Below are positions 6,509-14,007 of a stretch of DNA of 22,029 nucleotides, piece after piece. Below the pieces are notes generated by a model. That model was not told the origin of the DNA. It saw nothing but the letters and a program-made list of their open reading frames with translations, and did not search any database. Source of the stretch: a virus. Location of the stretch: positions 1 through 22,029 of the IMG/VR virus record IMGVR_UViG_3300020438_004935, one strand, 5' to 3'. Position 1 is the first letter of the stretch. The number at the start of each line of letters is the position of its first letter. The position numbers and the translations under genes are program-made.

Positions 6509-6537
6509 TTGACTATGGCCCTCTGATTGGTTATAAT
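6509..6537 (+). promoter_or_regulatory. Sigma70-like promoter nested in a terminator
   Basis: TTGACT (6509-6514), 17 bases, then a perfect TATAAT (6532-6537). RNA would start near 6544, only ~18 bases before ATG 6562. The -10 box lies in the loop of the terminator hairpin at 6519-6559, so transcripts from here lack the 5' arm of that hairpin. Confidence 0.75.
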
Positions 6538-6559
6538 AATAACTGTCAGGGGGTTTTTT
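6519..6559 (+). terminator. Intrinsic terminator after the recombinase gene
   Basis: CCCTCTGA (6519-6526) pairs with TCAGGGGG (6546-6553), eight pairs with one G-U. An inner stem GTTAT/ATAAC (6530-6534 with 6539-6543) continues it, and six T follow (6554-6559). The 3' arm holds the AGGGGG that is the SD of the gene at 6562, so read-through RNA would have that site masked. Confidence 0.72.
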
Positions 6560-6561
6560 AT

Positions 6562-6765
6562 ATGAAAAAGACACATCATAGTATGTGTGGCGCCTGTGGA
6601 AATGTGCCACTAGAATATACACCAGAAGAATTTCCACAGCCGGGTGAAATAGCCGAGAGGATCCTCTCTAAAAATCCCGAGTGGGCTAAATTACACAACA
6701 TGATTGCTATGGCAATCTCACGTAGAGATAAATTATGGAGAGAATACAATGACACAAACAGATAA
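6562..6765 (+). CDS. Small hypothetical protein with a CxxC motif
   Basis: A 67-residue protein whose N-terminus has MCGACG (Cys9, Cys12), possibly half of a metal site, followed by a Pro/Glu-rich stretch and a helical, basic end (AISRRDKLWREY). I do not recognise the family. The ATG follows the G-run of the terminator arm (SD AGGGGG, 6548-6553) by 8 bases, and it is the first gene read from the promoter at 6509. Its end overlaps the start of the FEN nuclease gene by 17 bases, so the two are co-transcribed and probably coupled; a replication accessory role is conceivable. Confidence 0.65.
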   Translation: MKKTHHSMCGACGNVPLEYTPEEFPQPGEIAERILSKNPEWAKLHNMIAMAISRRDKLWREYNDTNR

Positions 6766-7723
6766 AAAACGAGTGATTATTATCGATGCACTCAATATGT
6801 TCTTGAGAGCATACATAGTAGATCCATCTCTTTCCACCAACGGAGATCCAATTGGTGGTATCAAGGGATCATTTAAGATTTTGCAAAAACTCATTCGAAT
6901 GACAAGTCCGGATTCAGTAGTGATAGTTTGGGATGGTCCAAACGGTTCTCGCAAACGCCGCAATATGGACAAGAATTACAAAGCAGGCCGCAAACCCTTG
7001 CGTTTAAACAGAGCTGTCCAGAACCTCACAGAAAACGAAATTCTGCACAATAAAGTATGGCAACAAACACGAGCCATTGATTATATCAACCAGATGCCTA
7101 TTGTTCAGATTATGATTCCTGAAGTCGAAGCTGATGACGTTATTTCGTATGTAACACGTATGAGTCATTATAAAGGCTGGCAAAAGGTTGTTATCTCAAA
7201 CGATAAGGACTTCCTTCAATTGTGCGATGACGATACTGTATTGTATCGCCCTACAGTCGATGAAGTAATGAACACCAAGCGTGTCATTGAAACCTTTGGG
7301 GTTCACCCAAACAATATGGCGCTAGCAAGATCTATTATTGGGGATGCATCGGACAATCTCCCCGGTATTAAGGGCGCCGGCGCAATGTCGGTCAAAAAAC
7401 GCCTATCTTTCCTGGCATCAGAAAAGGATTATACTGTTGATGATGTTATTTTGTTCTGTGAAGGGGCCGATAGTAAATTGAAATTTTTCTCTAATATCAT
7501 TGAAGGTCGAAAAGTAATCGAACATAATTACAAAATGATGCAATTATATTCTCCTATACTCTCGATTCAGTCTAAGAGGTTCGTTGACAATGCAATAGAA
7601 AACTTCGAGTGCAATTTCAACCAGTTAGAAATTTATCGCAGAATGCGTGAAGACGGATTTGGAGAACTTAACTGGGAAGACCTCAAAACAAACCTAAATA
7701 GAATCAAAAGCAATTGCTTTTGA
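6749..7723 (+). CDS. FEN/RNase H-type 5'-3' nuclease
   Basis: A 324-residue flap endonuclease/5' exonuclease. The metal-binding signature is complete: IIIDALNMFLRA (Asp13), VIVWDGP, the EVEADDV block, SNDKDFLQL, and the helix-hairpin-helix segment GDASDNLPGIKGAG. A Lys/Arg-rich stretch after WDGP (RKRRNMDKNYKAGRKPLR) matches the arch region of FEN enzymes. It should remove RNA primers and flaps on the lagging strand, like T4 RNase H or the Pol I 5' nuclease. Since the family A polymerase at 1648 has no such domain, this separate protein may complement it. The start is ATG 6749 with GGAG at 6737-6740; the earlier ATG at 6704 lies deep in the preceding gene without a good SD. Its stop codon lies in a 24-base palindrome. 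Confidence 0.9.
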   Translation: MTQTDKKRVIIIDALNMFLRAYIVDPSLSTNGDPIGGIKGSFKILQKLIRMTSPDSVVIVWDGPNGSRKRRNMDKNYKAGRKPLRLNRAVQNLTENEILHNKVWQQTRAIDYINQMPIVQIMIPEVEADDVISYVTRMSHYKGWQKVVISNDKDFLQLCDDDTVLYRPTVDEVMNTKRVIETFGVHPNNMALARSIIGDASDNLPGIKGAGAMSVKKRLSFLASEKDYTVDDVILFCEGADSKLKFFSNIIEGRKVIEHNYKMMQLYSPILSIQSKRFVDNAIENFECNFNQLEIYRRMREDGFGELNWEDLKTNLNRIKSNCF

Positions 7724-7725
7724 TT
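7702..7725. repeat. Perfect 24-base palindrome, candidate operator
   Basis: The half-site AATCAAAAGCAA (7702-7713) is followed without a spacer by its exact reverse complement (7714-7725). It covers the last codons and TGA of the FEN gene and touches the first base of the -35 box at 7725. Without loop and T-run it is a poor terminator; its position suggests a binding site for a dimeric repressor. Confidence 0.6.
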
Positions 7726-7752
7726 TGACTTTAGGGTCGAATGAGTTATATT
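7725..7752 (+). promoter_or_regulatory. Sigma70-like promoter for the helicase-RNR operon
   Basis: TTGACT (7725-7730), 16 bases, TATATT (7747-7752). RNA start expected near 7759, just before the SD of the helicase gene. It overlaps the palindrome at 7702-7725 by one base. Confidence 0.65.
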
Positions 7753-7773
7753 TACTAATCCACTGGAGAAGCT

Positions 7774-9186
7774 TTGCAAGGCAAAACTAATTTCGCAGAC
7801 TACGGTAAATCGTTCCAAGAAAACTTGGTTCAATTGATTTATCAAGATAGACCATTTGCGGATCAAATTACGGAAGTTCTGGACTTAAATTTCTTGGAGC
7901 TAGAATATCTTCGTGTATTCTCCGGCAAGGTTATTAATTATAGGCAGAAGTACGGCTCACACCCATCCGCTAATGCGATTGCCACGATCCTAAACACAGA
8001 TCTTGAAGGTGAAGATGAAATCATCGTTCATCAGGTCAAAGAGTACTTTACCAGAATAACCAACAAAGATATAGATGAAGATGCCAGCTATATTAAGGAA
8101 ACTTCGCTAGATTTTTGTCGAAAACAAAACCTTAAAGAAGCGATGATGAAGTCAGTAGGACTCTTGCAGTCTTGCTCTTTTGATGAAATCTCAAAGATTA
8201 TTAATGACTCCCTAATCTTGGGTTCAGAGAATAACTTTGGTCATGACTACGTTGCTGATTTTGAAGAAAGATTCAAACCAAGATACAGAAAGCCGATAAC
8301 CACGGGCTGGGATGACATCGATAAGATCTGCGGTGGCGGCTTAGGCAAAAGCGAACTTGGTGTGGTGGTTGCACCCACTGGCGCTGGAAAGTCTATGGTG
8401 TTGGTCCACCTAGGTGCTCAGGCGATCCTCGATGGTAAAACTGTTGTTCATTATACTCTTGAGTTACAAGATACAGTGGTAGCATCTCGCTACGATAGTT
8501 GCATTACCGGTTACCCTTTATCAGATTTGATGTCGTTCAAAGAAGACATCCACGAATCAGTCAAGGGAGTGGCTGGCAAGTTGATAGTTAAAGAATATCC
8601 AACCAAGTCAGCATCAACAAACTCCATCAGGACTCACCTTTCCAAACTCAAGAAGAGGGGCACAATCCCGGGAATGATCATAGTCGATTATGCAGATCTT
8701 CTCAAGCCTGTGGTTATTAGAAAAGAAAAAAGAGCAGAACTGGAATCTATTTATGAAGAATTGAGAGCCCTCTCTACCGAGTTTCAGTGTCCTATCTGGA
8801 CAGCCTCTCAAACTAATCGATCTGGGCTAAATGCCGAAGTGATTACAATGGAGCAGATATCCGAGGCGTTCAACAAGTGCTTTGTAGCTGACTTCATTAT
8901 GTCGGTATCTCGTACAGTTGAAGACAAGCAAAACAACACTGGAAAAATATTTATTGCAAAAAATAGAAACGGACCAGATGGAATGGTGTATAATATATTT
9001 ATGGATACATCTTGTGTTAAAATTAAGGTCCTACCCAAAAGCAACACCGTAGTACCTACAAACCCATCAAGCCCATTAACCAACGTGGCAACAAGTCCGG
9101 TGGCGTTGACGCCAAAGCAGCAGCGTGAAAAGCTGCAAAGCAGTTATAGTAAATTTAGAAAAGTTATAAGGAAAACTAATAAATGA
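7774..9186 (+). CDS. DnaB/gp41-like replicative helicase
   Basis: A 470-residue hexameric helicase of the RecA-fold type. Walker A is APTGAGKS (200-207), preceded by TTGWDDIDKICGGGL as in DnaB and T4 gp41. Walker B is MIIVDYADLL (Asp305), and motif H4 is TASQTNRSG (from 343). The N-terminal ~170 residues are helical and would form the primase-interaction collar. After ~residue 420 comes a Pro/Thr/Ser linker and a basic end (SKFRKVIRKTNK). It should unwind the fork ahead of the phage polymerase. No primase is seen in the window. The start is a TTG (7774) after TGGAGAA; no in-frame ATG fits better. The 3' end overlaps the reductase gene by 4 bases. Confidence 0.88.
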   Translation: MQGKTNFADYGKSFQENLVQLIYQDRPFADQITEVLDLNFLELEYLRVFSGKVINYRQKYGSHPSANAIATILNTDLEGEDEIIVHQVKEYFTRITNKDIDEDASYIKETSLDFCRKQNLKEAMMKSVGLLQSCSFDEISKIINDSLILGSENNFGHDYVADFEERFKPRYRKPITTGWDDIDKICGGGLGKSELGVVVAPTGAGKSMVLVHLGAQAILDGKTVVHYTLELQDTVVASRYDSCITGYPLSDLMSFKEDIHESVKGVAGKLIVKEYPTKSASTNSIRTHLSKLKKRGTIPGMIIVDYADLLKPVVIRKEKRAELESIYEELRALSTEFQCPIWTASQTNRSGLNAEVITMEQISEAFNKCFVADFIMSVSRTVEDKQNNTGKIFIAKNRNGPDGMVYNIFMDTSCVKIKVLPKSNTVVPTNPSSPLTNVATSPVALTPKQQREKLQSSYSKFRKVIRKTNK

Positions 9187-11150
9187 GAACATTAAATACG
9201 ATTAGAAAATTTAGATTGTCTGACTCTTTCGTGGAGCCCTACAAGACCGCGGTTGTTCCGTGGGGCCCTCTGGGATATGTTACATTCAAAAGAACATACG
9301 CTCGCAGACTAAGCGAGTTTGAACCGGGAACCAACGGAACTGAAGAATGGTGGCAAACATGTCGCCGTGTTATAGAGGGGATGTTTCATATCCAGAAAGA
9401 ACACGTTGTCAGGCTTGGGTTAGAGTGGAATGACAATAAAGCCCAACAAACCGCCAAGGATGCTTTTGATCGTTTATTCAGTCTCAAGTGGACGCCCCCG
9501 GGCCGCGGCCTGTGGATGATGGGCACTAAGTTTGTTGAAGAGCGAACCGGCGCCGCATTATTTAATTGCGCCTTTCGCTCAACACAGGATATTGATAGAA
9601 AGGGTGGCTACATCTTTTCTTGGATTATGGATGCCTTGATGGTCGGCGTTGGTGTCGGATTTGACACCAAGGGAGCCGGCACAATAACTATAAAAGAGCC
9701 AGAATACACAGGTGACGTACACATGATCGATGACTCCCGGGAAGGTTGGGTCAACTCGGTGCAAATACTTCTTAATGGATTTTTCTTTGGGCACAAAGTG
9801 CCGAAATTTGACTATTCTGCAATTCGCCCGGAAGGCGCGCTGATTCACGGATTTGGTGGCACGTCATCTGGTTCTGGTCCTCTTGTGGAACTTCATAAGA
9901 ATCTATCCGAACTGTATGCTCCCAAGGCGGGAGAGCAGATTACCTCGGTTGATATTGTTGACACTGAGAACTTAATCGGCCGGTGTGTCGTTGCAGGAAA
10001 TGTTCGACGATCGGCAGCATTAGCTATTGGTGAGCACGATGATATACGATATCTTGAGATGAAAAATGATCAGGAAAAACTCTACCATCATCGGTGGGGT
10101 TCCAATAACTCTTTTAATGCTGATGTAGGGATGGACTATGAGTGGCATGCAGAGCAGTCACAGAAGAACGGTGAACCGGGATATATCTGGCTTGAAAATG
10201 CAAGAGCATTTGGGCGTATGAAAGATGGCCCTAATTATGATGATGCCGAAGTCGTTGGCTTTAATCCCTGCGTTGAGCAAAGCTTACACAATGCTGAAAT
10301 GTGTTGTTTAGTCGAAACGTTTCCAGCAAAACACGATGATTATGAAGATTATGTTAAGACTCTAAAATGTGCTTATCTATATGGGAAGACCGTTACTCTT
10401 GTCAACACGCACTGGCCAGAAACTAATGCAAAAATGCTTAAAAACCGCCGCATCGGACTTTCACAGTCGGGTATCGTGCAGGCTTTCAGTAAACACGGCC
10501 GCCGAGAAATGATGGATTGGTGCGATAATGCATACGACTACGTTAAAGAGTTAGATACAGAATACTCTAACTGGCTGTGCGTTCCCAAATCTATCAAAAT
10601 GACATCGATTAAGCCGTCAGGTACCGTATCCCTACTTAACGGCTCAACGCCGGGTATACATTTTCCAGAAAGCGAGTTTTACATTCGTCGAATTAGATTT
10701 TCTAATGCATCTCCGATCTTGCCTCAACTAAAAGAGGCCGGATACAAGACTGAAAAGGATAAATACTCCCCCAACACAACTGTTGTGGAATTCCCAGTCC
10801 ACGAACAATTCTTTACAAAAGGTAAAAAAGATGTTAGTATGTGGGAACAGTTAGAGATTGCGGCGCAATATCAAAACTATTGGGCTGATAATGCAGTCTC
10901 TGTGACTGTAACTTTTAAAGATGAGGAATCATCACAACTCAAGAGTGCACTCGAAATGTATGAAACTAGACTCAAGGCTGTCTCCTTCTTGAAGTATCAG
11001 GATACGGGATATGAACAGGCGCCTTATGAGCCAATTACAGAAAAGCAGTACACTAAAATGTCAGCCAAGATTGTCCCAATTCAGCGAATTGAAACAGACG
11101 AAGCCGGCGTTGGAACGAAATATTGTGATGGAGAATCTTGCGAAATATAA
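9183..11150 (+). CDS. Class II (adenosylcobalamin-dependent) ribonucleoside-triphosphate reductase
   Basis: A 655-residue enzyme reducing ribonucleotides to deoxyribonucleotides with B12 as radical source, oxygen-independent. Key residues of the monomeric RTPR family are present. Cys129 (ALFNC) and Cys374 form the active-site disulfide pair. Cys363 and Glu365 in FNPCVE carry the thiyl radical and the acid. Cys648 and Cys653 (CDGESC) at the C-terminus re-reduce the site. The spacing of 11 between Cys363 and Cys374 equals that in the Lactobacillus enzyme (408/419). It is shorter than that enzyme (739), so some surface elements are missing. Overlaps the helicase by ATGA and should provide dNTPs at the fork along with dUTPase and the PurA-like enzyme. 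The host must make or import cobalamin. Confidence 0.92.
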   Translation: MRTLNTIRKFRLSDSFVEPYKTAVVPWGPLGYVTFKRTYARRLSEFEPGTNGTEEWWQTCRRVIEGMFHIQKEHVVRLGLEWNDNKAQQTAKDAFDRLFSLKWTPPGRGLWMMGTKFVEERTGAALFNCAFRSTQDIDRKGGYIFSWIMDALMVGVGVGFDTKGAGTITIKEPEYTGDVHMIDDSREGWVNSVQILLNGFFFGHKVPKFDYSAIRPEGALIHGFGGTSSGSGPLVELHKNLSELYAPKAGEQITSVDIVDTENLIGRCVVAGNVRRSAALAIGEHDDIRYLEMKNDQEKLYHHRWGSNNSFNADVGMDYEWHAEQSQKNGEPGYIWLENARAFGRMKDGPNYDDAEVVGFNPCVEQSLHNAEMCCLVETFPAKHDDYEDYVKTLKCAYLYGKTVTLVNTHWPETNAKMLKNRRIGLSQSGIVQAFSKHGRREMMDWCDNAYDYVKELDTEYSNWLCVPKSIKMTSIKPSGTVSLLNGSTPGIHFPESEFYIRRIRFSNASPILPQLKEAGYKTEKDKYSPNTTVVEFPVHEQFFTKGKKDVSMWEQLEIAAQYQNYWADNAVSVTVTFKDEESSQLKSALEMYETRLKAVSFLKYQDTGYEQAPYEPITEKQYTKMSAKIVPIQRIETDEAGVGTKYCDGESCEI

Positions 11151-11160
11151 TGAGGCAATA

Positions 11161-11388
11161 ATGAACTTTAATCACCTGATGGACCCAAGACATATGCGCA
11201 CTAGCTGCAAAACTACTAACGATGAATGTTACTGGGTACCTGTTAGCCCGGGCCGAACCATGAACGGTGATAATGTTCACGTCTCTATGATGTGCAAAAG
11301 GTGTCTATCTAGACACGATATTTTTATGAGTAAAAAAGACTACAAAACACAAGAAAAAATCATTGAAAGAGAGGTAGAAATTGTTTAA
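11161..11388 (+). CDS. Small hypothetical protein, zinc-ribbon-like
   Basis: About 75 residues from ATG 11161, with GAGG at 11152-11155. It has four cysteines in two groups, SCKTTNDEC and MMCKRCLSRH, spaced like a treble-clef or zinc-ribbon fold, and a charged helical end (QEKIIEREVEIV). I do not recognise the family. An upstream in-frame ATG at 11131 is possible but lies within the reductase gene and has a weaker SD. The end overlaps the GroES-like gene start by 8 bases. It could be a redox or RNA/DNA-binding accessory. Confidence 0.65.
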   Translation: MNFNHLMDPRHMRTSCKTTNDECYWVPVSPGRTMNGDNVHVSMMCKRCLSRHDIFMSKKDYKTQEKIIEREVEIV

Positions 11389-11650
11389 CCCAGTTAACAG
11401 ATATATATTAATTAAGATGCCATCTAAAGTGGCAGAGAGAGAATCGGTTGTTTTATTGCCCGAAGATTACAAACCAGAAGAGCAACGATGGACGGAAGCG
11501 ATAGTCCTAAAAGCTGCACAGGACGTAAGGTTTGATTTAAATCAAAATAATAAAATCATTATTGATCGCTCAATGGTAGAGCAGATTACCATTGGGGCTA
11601 CTAATTATGATGTAATTTTAGACAACTATGTTATCGGAATTACTGATTAA
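11381..11650 (+). CDS. GroES-like co-chaperonin (gp31-like), divergent
   Basis: An 89-residue protein from TTG 11381 with GAGAGGT (11369-11375). The layout fits a GroES fold. An opening PVNRYILIKMP resembles PLxDRVLVKP, VVLLPEDYKPEEQRWTEAIVLKA resembles the mobile-loop side and GEVVAVG strand, and NYDVILDNYVIGITD resembles the closing EYLILxEDDILAII. The usual glycine of the mobile loop is missing (ERESVVLLP). Phage GroES-like proteins (T4 gp31, RB49 CocO) replace GroES to fold the major capsid protein in GroEL. No GroEL gene is in the window, so it would use the host one. This rests on strand pattern rather than a strict motif. Confidence 0.6.
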   Translation: MFNPVNRYILIKMPSKVAERESVVLLPEDYKPEEQRWTEAIVLKAAQDVRFDLNQNNKIIIDRSMVEQITIGATNYDVILDNYVIGITD

Positions 11651-11664
11651 CTAGAGCGACAATA

Positions 11665-12585
11665 ATGGATAAAAACTTCTACAACGAGGCCTCCGCCAAA
11701 AAACTTGGCTGGGAGCCAAGTTGGTTTGGTGAAAAATACTTTGATGACAAGCTTGTAAGAGAGATTAAAAAATGGCAACGCAAACGAGGAATAGGCGCTG
11801 ACGGCTTGTGTGGTCCAACAACTTTTAGAAGATTGTGGACTGAAAGACAAGCAGAAATAGACGACTACAGGCCCGACAGCAAGCATTTTTCGAATTACAT
11901 TGTATACAATGGTGATTTTTTCCCAATAGACTGGGATAAATTTGTTTTATGGTCTGAAAAAGGTGGAATTCAAACACCTGCCGGAAACTATTACGACTAC
12001 TCCGGCCGTCCAAAAAGAAACATTCGATACTTTATCAATCATTGGGACGTATGTTTAAATTCTAAGTCTTGTCAAAATGTGTTGAACCGCCGCGGCGTAT
12101 CTGTTCACTTCTTGATCGACAATGATGGAACTATATATCAGACTCTTGACCTCCAGCACGCAGCTTGGCACGCAGGATCTAGCAGAACAAATAGGCCATC
12201 AGTAGGTGTAGAGATCTCAAACGCATATTACCCTAAGTATCAAGACTGGTACAAGAAACATGGCTTTGGCGAGCGACCTTTGGTGGAGGATGCGTGGGTA
12301 CACGGAGAAATGCTTGACCCGTTTACTGGCTTTTACCCAGCCCAGTTAGAAGCACTCAAAGCTTTGTGGGAAGCGATACATCACGCAGTTGAAATCCCCT
12401 ATGAGACTCCGACCAATCAATTCGGAAAGACTTCTACAAAGTACGAACAAGATGTTGCCTACGGAAAGTTCTCAGGCTTTGTAAGCCACTACCACGTCAA
12501 TAAAAGAAAAATAGATTGTGCAGGATTAGATATCAAATCCTTGATAGATGAAATTTATGTTAAAGATGAGGTGCCTGATGAATGA
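11665..12585 (+). CDS. N-acetylmuramoyl-L-alanine amidase endolysin with N-terminal peptidoglycan-binding domain
   Basis: 306 residues. The N-terminal ~60 residues match a PG_binding_1 repeat (VREIKKWQRKRGIGADGLCGPTTF, shown in part; about 31-54). From ~115 comes an amidase_2/PGRP domain: zinc ligand His126 in FINHWD, HFLIDNDGTIYQTLD, WHAGS (168-172), GVEISNAY, and His275/His277 with K282-x-D284-C285 for the remaining zinc ligand and catalytic Lys. The third ligand is Asp284 or Cys285. It should cleave the bond between muramic acid and the stem peptide at lysis. There is no signal peptide, so release would need a holin, which I do not see. It is coupled by ATGA to a metzincin-like protease. 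SD before ATG 11665 is weak (GAGCG). Confidence 0.88.
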   Translation: MDKNFYNEASAKKLGWEPSWFGEKYFDDKLVREIKKWQRKRGIGADGLCGPTTFRRLWTERQAEIDDYRPDSKHFSNYIVYNGDFFPIDWDKFVLWSEKGGIQTPAGNYYDYSGRPKRNIRYFINHWDVCLNSKSCQNVLNRRGVSVHFLIDNDGTIYQTLDLQHAAWHAGSSRTNRPSVGVEISNAYYPKYQDWYKKHGFGERPLVEDAWVHGEMLDPFTGFYPAQLEALKALWEAIHHAVEIPYETPTNQFGKTSTKYEQDVAYGKFSGFVSHYHVNKRKIDCAGLDIKSLIDEIYVKDEVPDE

Positions 12586-13103
12586 CTTATTGTACGGCCT
12601 TAATTTTTGCAGTAAGTATGCATATATCCGAGTACACTGAACTCGCTAAAAACAGAACCCATGAGTGGAAAATGAACCCTGGAGTAACAGTTTGTGGTAC
12701 ATCAGGTGTCGGCGCATCTCGTGCGCAGCGCGCCATTAAATATTGGGAAAAACTTGGATACAGGTTTGATTACGTTAGGATGGATCACACCATATCTTGC
12801 TCTGAGCCAAGATACGGGGAGATAATTATAACGCTACCTGACCAAAACTTTAAATTCGAAGACCACCTTGCATCAACGCGGGTGACCATATCAAACAAAA
12901 CAAAAGAAATTGTTAAAGCAAAAATATTGATTTTTCCGAAAAGCGCCAATAAGGAAAGAGTTTTAGAACATGAGATTGGCCACGCTCTTGGTTGGCCCCA
13001 TATAAATCAGCCATATCACATTATGAATTCGAATTGGCACACTGGCGGCCACAACTCCAGTGGTCTTAGATTAAAACTTTTTTATAAAACTTATATTGAT
13101 TAG
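12582..13103 (+). CDS. Small metzincin-type zinc metalloprotease
   Basis: 173 residues with the full metzincin motif HExxHxxGxxH: His130, Glu131, His134, Gly137, His140 (LEHEIGHALGWPH), then a Met-turn at YHIMN (Met148). The N-terminal ~15 residues (TALIFAVSM) are mildly hydrophobic and might be a weak signal sequence. Three cysteines precede the catalytic helix. The protein is small for the family, close to a minimal catalytic domain. It overlaps the endolysin stop by ATGA, implying co-translation and a linked role, perhaps cleaving envelope proteins or cross-bridges at lysis. A role in virion maturation is the alternative. No pro-domain cysteine switch is evident. Confidence 0.8.
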   Translation: MTYCTALIFAVSMHISEYTELAKNRTHEWKMNPGVTVCGTSGVGASRAQRAIKYWEKLGYRFDYVRMDHTISCSEPRYGEIIITLPDQNFKFEDHLASTRVTISNKTKEIVKAKILIFPKSANKERVLEHEIGHALGWPHINQPYHIMNSNWHTGGHNSSGLRLKLFYKTYID

Positions 13104-13119
13104 CGGTTATAATAATCGT

Positions 13120-14007
13120 ATGTATTATGAATCTGAAAACATTGTAATAGGCAGTAGTATCAACGCGCTCCTATATGGTTTGATAAACCACTATCCGGTT
13201 TATTATGCCGAGTGCCGCAAGCCACACCAATTTGAGTTTTTGAATGCTTCGGACAACTTAAGTCTTTTTTCAATTGAGAGTAATTCAAAAATTTATAAAT
13301 CTTTTAATGATGATTTTGCATTTGGCGTCTCAAAACTTCTTTTATGGGAAAAGTTATATTTCTTGTTATCAATGGAGGGGTTACTTCCCTTGTCGAATTT
13401 GTGTCATTCAATACGATACGACGGCGAGACACTGACATGCTCCACAGAATATTCAAAACTCTGTGAAATAAAATTTGACAAATGCTATTATTTCGGCGAT
13501 AATAGAACTTACAAGTTAGTTAAAGAAAAGGAGGGTAGAAATGCCAGATATAAAGTTTACGATAGGATTGCTTTTAAGATCGGCGGTAAGCACCACATCG
13601 ACTATTTTGAAACGGGCGACGATTTTGTCAGCGAAGTTTGGTTCTATTCAAGTGACAGAATTTTTGGGGATACTGGTGTTAAAGATGCTTGTGTGCTTTC
13701 AATACTCACTGATGACGAACTAGCTGACTCGTCTTATACTGAGACGATATCACGCTTTAAGATGCTGTCAATTATGAAAGAAAATGGAATGAGGGGAAAG
13801 CCAAACGGATACACAGCAAAAGGCACCCCGAGGTATTACGATTTTAAAACTTTTGGCCTGCAAAGGCAAAAAATTAAACTTGACAACCCCGATTGGCTTG
13901 AGAGTACTAATATTAAAAAAATCAACTTGTCAACAAGTGAATTAATTGATATAGTCAATAATACAGAACTACTCGAATACGATTATTTAAATGGACCCAA
14001 GTTATAG
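13120..14007 (+). CDS. Hypothetical protein with Rossmann-like N-terminus
   Basis: From ATG 13120 about 295 residues. The start ENIVIGSSINALLYGLINHYP followed by VYYAE (seen in part) recalls the first beta-alpha-beta of FAD/NAD-binding proteins, with an acidic residue at the end of the second strand. The glycine pattern GxSxxA is imperfect, and the rest (many Tyr, Phe, Asp; GMRGKPNGYTAKG) matches nothing I know. A TTG at 13096 would add eight residues but has no SD. TATAAT at 13108-13113 ends six bases before ATG 13120, so a leaderless RNA is conceivable, though no -35 box is present. The stop overlaps the next gene by 17 bases, so the two products may act in one pathway. Confidence 0.6.
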   Translation: MYYESENIVIGSSINALLYGLINHYPVYYAECRKPHQFEFLNASDNLSLFSIESNSKIYKSFNDDFAFGVSKLLLWEKLYFLLSMEGLLPLSNLCHSIRYDGETLTCSTEYSKLCEIKFDKCYYFGDNRTYKLVKEKEGRNARYKVYDRIAFKIGGKHHIDYFETGDDFVSEVWFYSSDRIFGDTGVKDACVLSILTDDELADSSYTETISRFKMLSIMKENGMRGKPNGYTAKGTPRYYDFKTFGLQRQKIKLDNPDWLESTNIKKINLSTSELIDIVNNTELLEYDYLNGPKL

